Positions 53,683 to 64,000 of a DNA stretch of 64,000 nt are shown piece by piece; the stretch's first letter is position 1, and each line of letters begins with the position of its first letter. A program made the translations under genes and the position numbers. The DNA comes from Papilionanthe hookeriana x Papilionanthe teres. Taxonomy: Eukaryota; Streptophyta; Magnoliopsida; Asparagales; Orchidaceae. The DNA lies in assembly GCA_022702705.1 (NCBI GenBank), contig CM040429.1, positions 113,313,943 through 113,377,942 of the forward strand, given 5' to 3'. A model generated the notes under the pieces. It saw only the letters and a program-made list of their open reading frames with translations. It was not told the origin of the DNA and did no database searches.

Positions 53683-55435
53683 TCTATTTTATTGGAATGT
53701 TAGGGGTGTAGCTAGTCCTGACAACCTTAATAGACTCATACATCTTAATAGGATCCATAAGTTGTGGTTAATTGCTTGGTTGGAACCTATGGTTCATAAA
53801 TATATCCAAAAATTCACTAAAAACTTCCCTGATTTTCAGCTTCACTCTAACTGTAATAACAAAATCTAGGTATTCAGTAGGAAGGAATTGAACTGTAATA
53901 TTGTTATTGATAATTACCAATTTTTGTATCTTCTGTTTGGTTTGGATCAGTTTACAGGTTTATGTACTTTTGTATATGCTGGATGTACCATTACAGACAG
54001 AATTTCTCTGTGGACTGAGCTGATCAAAATTAGTGTTAATGCTAATACCAATTGGATGGTTGGAGGGGATTTCAACTGTATTAGAGATCCTAGTGAAAAT
54101 TTGGGTGGTAGAACCCCTGATCTATAGGCTATGCTTACTTTCTCTCAAAATATTACCAGGGCAGGTTTATTTGATCTGGGCTTCATTGGTTCACCTTTCA
54201 CTTGGCAAAGAGGTGCACTCTTAGAGAGGATTGACAGAATACTGGCTAATGACTCTCGGATGAATACATTCCCAATTACACAGGTCCATCATCTTCACAG
54301 AACAACATCAGATCACTCACCCCTATTAGTTCAAATCTCCTTCTGTCCAAGTGTTGGTCCTTCCCCTTTCAGATTCTGGAATGTCTGGACTATGCAGCCC
54401 AGTTTCTTGGATGTGGTAAGGTCTACTTGGAATACTCCATCCAGTAGTTATATCAACCCTATGGTTAAACTTTGGAGATTACAGAAATATGTAGCTTTTC
54501 AATTAAGGCTGTGGAATAAACAATGTTTTGGCAATGTGTTTCAGCAGATGAAAGATGCTGATGAGAAGGTTTAAATGCTGGAAGCTATGCAAGATCAGGG
54601 ATGGGCCCATACTCAGGAGTTGATCAATGCCCAAACCCATCTACTACAAACTCTGGAAAGGGAAGAATTATTTTTGAAACAAAAAGCTACAGTCAATAGA
54701 CACTTATTTGATGATAGAAACACAAAGTTCTTCCATGCAGTGATCAGATATAGAAGACAGATTATAGCTATAATTAGAATCAAAGAACCAGATACTAGCT
54801 GGATTTCAGACCTTCAATTAATTGCCCAAAGTGTTGTGAGATATTTTCAATCACACTTAGCTGCTCAGTCTTCTTCTCCTAACTCTTTTCAGCCTGATTT
54901 GTTCAGGGAAGAATTTACTTATGTACAACAACTCAATCTTACTATGTTACATGATGAAGCTGAAATCCTACAAGCCCTAAAAAGTATTGATGGAAATATA
55001 ACTACAAGATCTGATGGCTTCACTTTAACTTTATATATAAAAGCTTGGGATATAGTGGGCACAGATCTTATATATGCTGTTCATTCTTTTTTCTCAGGTT
55101 CTGATATCCCTAAGTAATTTGCAGCCACTAGCATTGCCCTAGCCACCAGCTGGACAGACTTCAAACCTATAAGTCTTACCAGTACTTTCACCAAATTAAT
55201 TAGCAAGATCATTGTTGGTAGACTCCAACCTCATCTTAATCACTTTATTAGTTCTAACCAATCTGCTTTTGTGCAGGGGAGAAATATCACTGATAATTGT
55301 TTGTTGGCCCAGGAACTACTACTTGAACGTAATAAATGTTTTAGAGGGCAAAATCTCATTCTCAAATTAGATCTAAAGAAAGCTTTTGACTCCATAAATT
55401 GGCACTTTATTGAGCAAGTTCTTAAGGCTAGAGGC
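53675..55435 (+). pseudogene. LINE ORF2, endonuclease and start of reverse transcriptase
   Basis: ATG at 53675 overlaps the ORF1 end by 8 bases in another frame. The endonuclease shows YWNVRG, GGDFNCI, FIGSPFTWQRG and the catalytic-His block TTSDHSPLL. RT starts near 55150 with SWTDFKPISLT, then SAFVQGRNITDN and LKLDLKKAFDSINW. One frame is kept throughout but has stops at 53867, 54125, 54572 and 55115. Several fit C-to-T or G-to-A changes (for example TAG for Trp in KI*VFSRK). A small in-frame deletion removes part of the segment before SWTDF. Confidence 0.85.
55431..55435. repeat. Target-site duplication GAGGC of solo LTR 2, left copy
   Basis: GAGGC precedes TGCTGACCTC at 55436 and recurs at 62939-62943 after TGCCGACA. 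Removing one copy restores LINE codons for K-A-R-G-F-Q-P. Confidence 0.9.
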
Positions 55436-57808
55436 TGCTGACCTCATTTTTGATGAGGTCTCCTCTTCTTCTCTGTAGTATTTAGGATCTAGCCTTAGGC
55501 TTTTCCTTCGACTATCCTAGAGGATTAGAATTGGGACCCACCACTTAGAAATTCAAACCACTTCCTAACTCTCTGCAAACTCCACAAGCTTGATTGTAGA
55601 CCCCTAATCACCTAGAGGGTTGAAATTAAATGTGGAAGTTTAAAGGATGAGTTCCTATAGGACTCTTTGGCCTTAGGATTGCCCTGGGTGGCCTGGTCTG
55701 GTGAAGGGTTGACTTACACACACACTACACCTATGCACTACACATTCACACACCTCTTGAAACCACACCCATACCCAACTTGACCTCCTGACTCATGAAG
55801 GTGATTCACATGGATGGTCCTTAACCCCTAAGCCCTCGGCTAAGAGGTTAGGAACAACATAGTGGATGCCTCAAATGAGTCCCTTTTATGGCTCATGTGG
55901 GCTTGATATGGCTTCATGGCTCAACCAAAATGATTTCATTCCACTCACATTCACCCAATCTTCAATTTTCCAAATGTTCAATTTTTGACCCCTGGGACCC
56001 TACACCTGCCTAGCCTACCCAAAACCCTTGAAACCACCCAAAATTTGCAAAATCATCTAAATCACCCAAAAATCCTCAAGACCAATCCTAAAAATTTCCT
56101 CCCCACTCAAATTGATCATCCATAGCCAAAAATACCGAAAATTCCAAAAACACCTCCCAGTACCCTTCAAATACCCAAAATGCCCCTCTTGGCCAAAAAT
56201 CCAAAAATTCAGAAAATTCCCAGAAAATTCCAGAAAATCCCAAATATTCCCAATTTCATTTTGTTCAACTACATCATGGGACAATTTTGTCAGTTTACCC
56301 CACTTTTATCAAAACCCCCAATTTGACCCATTTTAACCCAAAATGAACCCAATGTCAAACCAAACCTACCCAATTGACCCAAATTCCGGTCCAATTCAAT
56401 TCTAAACTTCAATTCAACATCCCCAACACCAATCTAGACCAAATCCAAGCCCAATTTGATTGGCATTGGGATCCAATTTCACTTTTGGCCTTAAAGCCCA
56501 ATTTGGACCCATGACCCAAACCTAGCCCAAACCAAACCAATTTAACTCCAATTAATCCCAAATCTTTTCTAAACCTTATCTAACATCCCCACAAACAAAA
56601 CACTAACATGATTTGCCCAAAATTTGGATCTAAACCCCACTCAAATTCAACCCAAAAGCAAAAGGCCCAATTTTGACCTAAATCCAACCCTAACCCAAAA
56701 GAGCCCAAATCCCAAAATCAAAACCCAACCAAAGCCAAAACCTCTTTAAAACATTCCCATAAACATTTCCCAACATTAATTTTACATCAATTTCAACTCT
56801 AGCCCAACATTGGCCCAAGTTAGCCCAATTTGACCTACATTGGCCCACTTACCAAAGAAGTCCAAATCCAACCCAATTCAAGCCCAAACTACTTCAAATT
56901 GATTCCAAATCATTCATGAAACATTCCTAAATAAAATTCAACACTTATTGGATCCAATCCTTTGCAAAATTTTCATCCTAAAATTTGTTTTGAAATCTAA
57001 AAGCCCACTCTCTAAACCATCTTGAAAGCCCATCCAAAGTAAAATCTAAAAGCCCAAAGCCCACATGACAATTCCTCCTCATCATCCCTTTAATTGGAAT
57101 CAATTCCTAAGTCCCAAATCAATCATCAAATCAACCTAAATTAGGCACCATCTAAATTTTTTCACTAAATTGCCAAAATCCCCAAATTCCTTTTTCATAT
57201 AAATGGATCCACTTTTCCTAAGCCAAGGGTGAGCCAAATGAAGCCACATGCAAGCCATAGACAAGCCACATGAAGCCATGGGGGGTTTGACTTGTCACCA
57301 AGACATTAATGGCAAGTGGAGGGAGTCCTTTCCTAAGCCTTCCTTAAGCCATTTTAACCTCTTTAATGCAACATCATAACCCAAAATTAACTTAAACTAT
57401 TTTGATGGAGACCACACCATTTTCTCCTAGCTGACCCAAATGGCTCTTTTCTGCCCAAAATCAGGCCATGGGAAGGTGCACCCAACCCAAACCAATGGGT
57501 TGACCAAATTGAAGCCAAAATGGCCTCTTCCCCATACCATTTTAATCCAAGCACTTTACACATGTCCAAGCCCAATTGACTTCGCCATTGCCAAGCCCTG
57601 ACCTCCCTGGTCAATATGGTGACCCTTGCTCGCCGGCCGGCCACACAGGCCGCCGGAAAACACCATGGCCGAGACATGGGCGGAGCCAAACATTGAAATT
57701 CCACCTTGCCGAGCTGCCCCATGCCCAGTGGCCACCATGGTCGTTCTTCCCCGACCTAAGCAGACTGATCCCAACCATTAAACCCCCCAGGAGAGCCTCC
57801 ACCATGCC

Positions 57809-57816
57809 TATTTAAA
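57809..57816 (+). promoter_or_regulatory. TATA box of solo LTR 2
   Basis: GCCTATTTAAACCCCTC, 2.37 kb from the LTR start and 430 bp before the predicted donor. Confidence 0.6.
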
Positions 57817-58230
57817 CCCCTCACCCTCTCGGCCAAAGGAGGTGCTGAACCAAACCTTAAGGAAACTCGCCAAAATCATTCCGGATCACTCTCCACACAT
57901 AGAGCACTTGATCCCCACCGAATTCCAGCCCCGATTCCCTCCAGTCGAGCTCAATTTTGAGCTCAAACATTAGCCCAAAAACCAGGACACTTCTTCACAG
58001 TGAGCCAATCCCCAAATTGATTGGTCCTACACCTTCACTGGACCAAGAGGAGAAGTTTCCCACTGAAATCCCCATCTCCAAGCCACCCAGTTGCTCCAGC
58101 CTCCAAGCTTTGTGATCGGCTGTGGTCACTTTCATACGTAGACAATTCACTGTGCACGAGGACTTCATATGGAGCTTACTTGGACCCAATCGAAGGTGAC
58201 ACAACTCTCAGATCGAAGCTTCACTTCTCT

Positions 58231-58244
58231 GAGCAAAGGTATGA
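58231..58244 (+). promoter_or_regulatory. Predicted 5' splice site, solo LTR 2
   Basis: GAGCAAAG|GTATGA, GT at 58239-58240; same as solo LTR 1. Confidence 0.5.
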
Positions 58245-58399
58245 ACTCCCTCTTCTGCCCGAGCTTCAGTCAATTCTCCATTTTGATTGGCTTGATTTCA
58301 TAGCATGTTCACCGTATGGATGTGTTCGTCTCTTCAAGACGAATCCATAGAGCATAAATACACGAAAATCCGTTGAGAATCGAGTGAGTTCTTAGGGTT

Positions 58400-58620
58400 A
58401 GAGTGTGGACGGTCACGGGATCGCACCGGTCGTAGACGATGACCGAGAACCGTCGGATCGCGCGTGTATTAGATGGACGGCTTGGATTGCGTCGGACCGG
58501 CGAGATGGTACGTGAACCGCGGGGCCCCGGACGGCCGAGTCGGATGGCGGCGCCGAACCGGGGAGCGACGCGTATCGATTCGGAGCCGCCGAGGTCGAGT
58601 CGGCGCCACGTGGATAAGTA
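58400..58620 (+). other. CpG-rich island of solo LTR 2
   Basis: Dense CG block (GTCGGATCGCGCGTG, GCGGCGCCGAACCGG). Counterpart of 23390-23590. The flanks are AT-rich and 58630-60430 holds no gene. Confidence 0.7.
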
Positions 58621-60435
58621 GATAAATAGGGTATTTTCGATTTATTTAAATACTGTAACTTCAAAAATGCATATCTTTGTGTAGAAAAATCACAAAAATA
58701 AAATAAAAATACCCTCTTGCTCGATGAACGAGAGGAGAATAATGTGGAAAAGAAATTAATTAATTTTACCCAGTACTTTATTTTTAATTAATTATTTACT
58801 CCCTGTATTGTTTTAATTCTCCATGCATTCATACAATTCACCATGGCATGAGACCATAGGGCTTTTGAAGCCTCTGAACTTGGGAACATTCCCTAAATTT
58901 TCCAAGGTCGAGGCCATCTCCGTGAAAAGTTATTGATTTTTCAAATGCATGTTGTTGTTTTGAGTATTTTAATTCCAAAAATTAGCATGTTGTGAAATAA
59001 ATTCTAGGAAAATTTGGTGATGTTCCTTATGACCGAGAGAACCCTAGGAAAAATAGGACTTGAGTTAATTCACTCAGATTAACCCTAATTGGCCTAAATA
59101 CCCAAAATTGAAATCTAATTAATTAGAGTTAACCATAGATCAAATTGACTTGAAATCAATTCTCCACTGACCTTTAGGATCAGAGGAATCCACCATAAAA
59201 ATTTCAAGTCAATTGGACTTGGTTAGCCCCATCAAATGGGTTGATTAAGCCACTTAGCTAAAATTAAACTTTGAAAATTCATAACTTTCAAAATACTTTT
59301 CAAAAATTCACCAAATTGGTTTTGAAGCCTCTCTGATATCAGGGGAATTCAATAAAATTAAAATTGTAATTTTCTAAAAAAGTTGATTTTTATCATTATT
59401 TTAATATTTTAATAATTAAAAAAAATAATAAAAATTACAAAAATAATAAAATTCACCAAAATGTCATATTTTGAATTTTAATCACTTAGGAACAAATCCC
59501 ATATTTTTCCTAGGTCTCTATGATGAGTTATTAAATTTTAAAGTCCTAGGGTAATTTTAAAATTAAAGAAAATGTATTTTCTAGCATTTCCACTAAAATA
59601 ATTCTAATAAATCAAAGAAAAATCAGAAAATTATAAAAAATTGATTCTCTAATTTCCTTGATATCAGAGAGATTTTTGAAAAATATAAAATTCATTTTTC
59701 AACCTGTATTTTATTTTTAAATTAATTAATACTCCAAAATTCAAAATAATTATAATAAAAGAAATATAATTCAAAAAATCACCAAAATTGGTCCAAGTGG
59801 TCCTCTGGTTATTAGGAATGTCTCATAATTTTCTTAAGGACAGAAACTTTTCCTTGGTCATATTATTAAATTTTCCTTGGAAATCTCTATTTTCCACCAA
59901 AAATAATTACATAAATAAATTAAATACAGAAAAATCACATTTTCTCCTCTAATGTCTTCATTGACACATGAGTGAAGCCACATAAAAATTTCAAGTTCAT
60001 TTGAGCTCAATTTAATGAGTTATGAAATTATTAAGCTTGAAGGGTAAAATGGTAATTAAAATTTTAACCCTTAATTAAAACTTTAGGCTTAATAAAATTA
60101 AAGAGTAAAATATTTGATCCTAATCTGATTTGGATGATTGAAATTTAAATAATTAAAGGGTAGAAACCTATTAAACAATTCAACAATAATTGAAATGAAC
60201 TTCAGTTAAACTAATTAATTAAATTTGGAAGAATAATAAAATTGGAGTTATTAAAATAGGGATGTTATTAGGAAGAAATTTGTTCTTTAATTTAAGAATC
60301 CCTAAATTAATCATCCCAATAATATTTAATTCCTAATTAAAATGATAATCCAAGTTTAAGGTTTAAAATGCTAAAAGACTTAATCATTAAATTAAGTTAA
60401 GGTTAAATTATTTAAAGCGAAACCCTTTTAAAATA

Positions 60436-60800
60436 AAATATTAAATTAAATTAAATTAAATTAAATTAAATTAAATTAAATTAAATTAAATTAAATTAAA
60501 TTAAATTAAATTAAATTAAATCAAATTATATATTATATTAAATTAAATTAAATTAAATTAAATTAAATTAAATTAAATTAAATTAAATTAAATTAAAACA
60601 AATTAAATTAAATTAAATTAAATTAAATTAAATTAAATTAAATTAAATTAAATTAAATTAAATTAAATTAAAATTAAATCAAATTAAATTAAATTAAATT
60701 AAATTAAATTAAGCTAAATCATATTATATTAAATTAACTTAAATTAAATTAAATTAAATTAGACCACATTAAATTAAATTAAGTTAAGTTCAATTGAATT
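60436..60800 (+). repeat. (TTAAA)n pentanucleotide microsatellite, long and nearly pure
   Basis: About 365 bp of ATTAA units with few interruptions, longer and purer than at 25380-25680. Such tracts expand by slippage and may be misassembled. Confidence 0.9.
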
Positions 60801-61335
60801 AAATTAAATATAACATCACCTAAGTCATAAAGAATTCAAAATAAATCTAAAATAACTTGAACACTATTCCAAATATAAATCCATTAACTAAAATTAAATC
60901 ACAACTCACTTGAATATCGTTTTGCCCTTAGGAGCTTTTACTATTATAACTCCTAAATGGAGTATCAAATGAAATGTCACTTCACTCATAAGGATATTCA
61001 AACATCCTAATTCATCGAGCAAGAAACAAAACTTAACTTAAACACCCTAGATGATTAATTCACTCGCACAATAGAATTCATTTGGACTTAGGACAATTCC
61101 CGAAATATTGAAAAGATGTTTAAGATTCGTCTTAAACACTTCCTCAATATGATGGAATGTCCTTAAGAACAAATCGAGCTTAGTTGTTCTTTAGTGAAGA
61201 AAATCATCCTTAAAACCAAAATTGAAGACCTAGACGTCATAGGAATGACTAGCCATAGGATTAGGATTTTGGTAGAAAACCATAACCCTTCCCTTAGGTT
61301 TACTCAGAAATTGCTATAAATGCTTAAATGCTTTA

Positions 61336-61356
61336 AATTGTATTTTAAGTGCAGCT
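61336..61356 (+). promoter_or_regulatory. Predicted 3' splice site, solo LTR 2
   Basis: TTGTATTTTAAGTGCAG|CTT with AG at 61353-61354. With the donor at 58239 the intron would be about 3.1 kb. Confidence 0.4.
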
Positions 61357-62525
61357 TGGGATGACGGGAAGACCCTCCAGGTACGCTTTTATTTTATTGC
61401 AATTTATCTTACTGCAATTCATTTACTCGTGTTGCACTTTACCTTTCTTGCATGATAAACAATAGTTGCATGAAAACCTACACCTTTAGGACGTAAAACC
61501 AAAGCCGAAACCCATAACTAAATTAAAAGACACTACAAGATAAAATTCACCGCCACAACATTCAAAATATAAAACAACTCAAAATTTAATCACAAAACGT
61601 AACAACAAAACTACAACTACAACTAAATTAAAACGTCTCGTTGAATGATCGGGAATACCTCGGATGATGTAACCCACGTGTTGCTAACGGGATTTCCCAC
61701 GGCCTAAATGAAAGTGCGGAACTCATTTAGTTGAGTTTAGCAAATTCATCTGACTAAGTGAATTCGATGAAAATAACGGTGCCGGGATGACGGAACCGTG
61801 GGAGCTTGATCGGTTCTGTTTAATCAACTTTAAGATATGTTTTAATTAAAATATTAAAGAACACCTGGATTTTAAGATTTTCTCTAAACAAAAACACTTC
61901 TCTCATCTCCTGATTTATGAACTTCCAAAACTAAACCGCTGCAACAACAAGGAGCTCGGAGCATGGTGGGCAGCTCGGCCATCGTCATCAGCAAAACACG
62001 AATCTGTTTCAGCAAAAATTTTCTGTAGTTTAAACAATCCACTCATAGGACTTCGAGGTAATTTGCCTAGTGCAACATAAATCCTCAACTCTTCGTTAGG
62101 CATTTGCATGATCATGTCATGTAAATTAAGCCCTAACCGGTCCTAAGATTCCGAGGTAGTCGTTCGGTACGACATAAACCCTCACATCTTCGAAGTTATT
62201 TGTATGATTTTATCATACAAATATAAGTCCTAATTAATTAAAATTGGCAAGATCAAAACATTAAATAAACATTAGGACTTTCCTAAATTCAAGCCAAACA
62301 ATAGGATAGTCGGGAAATTACCGAAGTTCGCTTCGAATCTATAATTTCTCCTACCTTTCTTCCTTTGAGTCCCCAAAATAAAATGTTCCAAATTTGATCC
62401 AGTCCCTATTGAAATTCCAATATTCAATACCTTGAAAACTTAAACCTTGAAATTCTTGAGAGCAGAAATACTGATTATTATCGAGAGTTTTCTTAGGTGA
62501 TTCCCGTCACTTAAGATGTAATTAA

Positions 62526-62720
62526 CTATAGGGCTTGCCTCTTATAGGGAATTTTAAGAACCTAGGTAATATAAACCACGTTTAATGTTTTCATATTAAA
62601 CGAGGGAATTTGTCGGCTTATAAAATTGGTTCGCAGACCAAACGGATGTCACAAATCTCCTAGTTTATTTAATCGAGCCCCATCATCAAGCAGTGTGTCT
62701 ATTCTTCGGGATAGATACAC
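62526..62720 (+). other. Three-hairpin U5 end of solo LTR 2
   Basis: CTATAG hairpin (62526-62547, with G-U pairs), covarying hairpin (62576-62606, arms CGTTTAAT/ATTAAACG) and cUUCGg hairpin (62695-62720). Confidence 0.6.
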
Positions 62721-62943
62721 GGTTTGTGGTGCGGTGCTCGTTTATATAAACTATTTGGGATGTGAGATCAGTTTGATTTCATATCTTAAAATCTTCAAAT
62801 TTAAAAAAAATTATTTTCAAAATCAAATACTACTTTCTAATTTATATATATATTTAAATTAGATTTAAAATTCGCCGATAACTTCGTAGGCGACCCTCTT
62901 TTCAAAATACAAAACACAAACCTAAAAATATGCCGACAGAGGC

Positions 62944-63783
62944 TTCCAACCTTCTTTTTGTAATCTCTTTCAGAGATGGCTTTCTAGTGCTTGGTATAGT
63001 GTTTTAGTGAATGGCAGAAGTAATGGTTTATTCACTGTTGGTAGGGGTTTGAAACAAGGAGAACCCTTGTCCCCTACAATTTTTATTCTGGCTTTTGATT
63101 ATTTCTCTAGAATTCTAAATGCTGCTCACAACAGATATCCCTATTGTAACTATAAACATAGCTCCTCTCATATTATCAGCCATTTGGCCTATGCAGATGA
63201 TGCAATTATCTTTACTAAAGACAGTAAACAGGCTGTAAGGAAAGCATTACATATTCTGGACCATATTCCCCAAGTGGCTGGACTGGAACTCAATGGGAAG
63301 AAATGTCAATTCCTAGCTGGGAAACATTATAAACTCCATTATTGGCTGAATGATTTGACTGGATTTGTTGCTGCTGAGCTGCCTCTCAAATACCTGGGGG
63401 TATAACTGATTAAAGGCAGAAGGAGACAATCCCAATATGATGAGGTAGTGAACAAGATCTCCTCTTCTATCAATTGCTGGACAAAAAAATTTATTTCTAA
63501 TTGGGGAAGAGTCGACTTTGCTTGAAGAGTATATTATCTACCTTCCCTCATTATACTATGCGAAATGGTTAGTATGAAAAGAAGCACTCAGAAAATGTTA
63601 GAAACAATCTTTAATAAATTTCTCTGGGATGGTCAATATAAGCAGCCTCATTAGACTATTTGGAATAAAGTGTGCAAATCTCTAAAGCTGGAGGGCTGGG
63701 CTTCAAAAGCTTTAAACAGATGAGCCATTTATATCACTGCAAACCGTGGATAAAATTTAAACAACAGGACACTATGTGGGCTA
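62944..63783 (+). pseudogene. LINE ORF2, remainder of reverse transcriptase
   Basis: Resumes ORF2 in the original frame after the insertion. RT motifs are NGRSNGLFTVGRGLKQGEPL, SPTIFILAFDYFSR, the active-site block HLAYADDAIIF and GLELNGKKCQFL. A TAA at 63403 interrupts KYLGV*LIKG. Further on are ISSSINCWTKKFISNWGRV and FNKFLWDG with several stops, and the end is broken at 63783. The active site is intact, but the gene is dead through stops, the insertion and 3' truncation. Confidence 0.85.
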
Positions 63784-64000
63784 TATAGGGAATTTTAAGA
63801 ACCCAGGTAATATAAACCCTGTTTAATGTTTTCATATTAAACAGGGGAATTTGTCGGCTTATAAAATTGGTTCGCAGACCAAACGGATGTCACAAATCTC
63901 CTAGTTTATTTAATCGAGCCCCATCATCAAGCGATGTGTCTATTCTTCGGGATAGATACACGGTTTGTGGTGCGGTGCTCGTTTATATAAACTATTCGGG
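63784..64000 (+). mobile_element. Third copy of the plus-strand LTR, 3' part (runs off the window)
   Basis: Homology with 27400-27610 and 62543-62755 starts at TATAGGGAATTTTA, inside the second arm of the CTATAG hairpin. It includes the covarying hairpin (63817-63846, perfect stem) and the cUUCGg hairpin (63936-63961). The joint with the LINE shares a few bases (TATA). Whether the LTR ends just beyond the window cannot be seen. Confidence 0.85.

Larger units (their letters stand above)
55436..62938 (+). mobile_element. Solo LTR 2 (7503 bp)
   Basis: Second copy of the LTR at 20556-27788, collinear over its whole length. Landmarks: terminal inverted repeat 55440-55460 (GACCTCAT...ATGAGGTC, perfect), TATA box 57809-57816, GC-richer leader 57570-58238, donor 58239, CpG island 58400-58620, pentanucleotide array 60436-60800, acceptor 61353-61354, hairpins 62526-62547, 62576-62606 and 62695-62720. 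No internal region or coding domain; it lies inside the LINE RT. Confidence 0.9.
52091..63783 (+). mobile_element. Plant L1-type LINE, split by solo LTR 2
   Basis: ORF1, endonuclease and reverse transcriptase in order on the plus strand, interrupted at 55435/62944. Removing the 7508-bp insertion plus duplication restores the same ORF2 frame. The 5' start is placed at about 52091 from sequence change only. The 3' part ends inside ORF2 at 63783, where an LTR fragment begins, so no LINE 3' end or poly(A) tail is present. Confidence 0.85.

Overview
This is a repeat-only stretch of a large seed-plant nuclear genome. I found no host gene, tRNA, rRNA or CRISPR array. Everything recognisable is transposable-element sequence: plant Ty3/gypsy retrotransposons of the Tat/Ogre type (chromodomain-free, with a second archaeal-type RNase H before integrase and an Arg-tRNA-like primer site), an Athila-like pol fragment and a plant L1-type LINE. 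Species cannot be told from the window.

The layout is a nest, and three insertions can be bounded exactly. The oldest layer is a decayed Athila-type pol fragment (50239-51730, minus) next to a LINE (about 52091-63783, plus). A giant Tat element on the minus strand (OUTER) ends at 50238. Its 3' LTR fills 1-6370 and runs off the left edge, its internal region is 6371-11094, and its 5' LTR is 11095-11360 plus 42114-50238. That 5' LTR is split by a second giant Tat element (INNER, 11361-42108, minus) with a 5-bp target duplication CTCCT. INNER has LTRs of 4990 and 8128 bp, a primer site at 33951-33970, and a broken gag-pro-pol at 18691-33832. Its pol is in turn split between the RT/RNase H part and the second RNase H by a 7233-bp solo LTR on the plus strand (20556-27788, duplication GGTGT). 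A second solo LTR of the same family (55436-62938, 7503 bp, duplication GAGGC) splits the LINE reverse transcriptase. A third LTR fragment begins at 63784 and runs off the right edge.

Coding content is all degenerate. INNER keeps recognisable gag, zinc-knuckle, protease, RT, RNase H, second RNase H and integrase, but with many nonsense codons and frameshifts. Two extra reading frames lie between integrase and its 3' LTR. OUTER keeps only a relic of the integrase C-terminus; the rest of its interior is tandem repeats of 111, 171, about 120, 66 and 72 bp.

The most interesting material is in the LTRs. Although sequence and length differ, OUTER, INNER and the plus-strand solo LTRs share one architecture: (1) a short inverted repeat at the U3 end; (2) in the minus-strand elements, an 80-bp tandem array dense in TTGAC(C/T) W-box cores; (3) a TATA box 1.8-2.5 kb in; (4) a GTATGR splice-donor-like site about 300-430 bp further on; (5) a CpG-rich island about 500-800 bp after the TATA box; (6) several kb of AT-rich tandem arrays; (7) a branch-point and CAG acceptor-like site; and (8) a hairpin with compensatory changes near the 3' end. 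This suggests a long transcribed R-U5 leader whose repeat arrays could be removed by splicing. That is an inference from sequence and needs RNA evidence.
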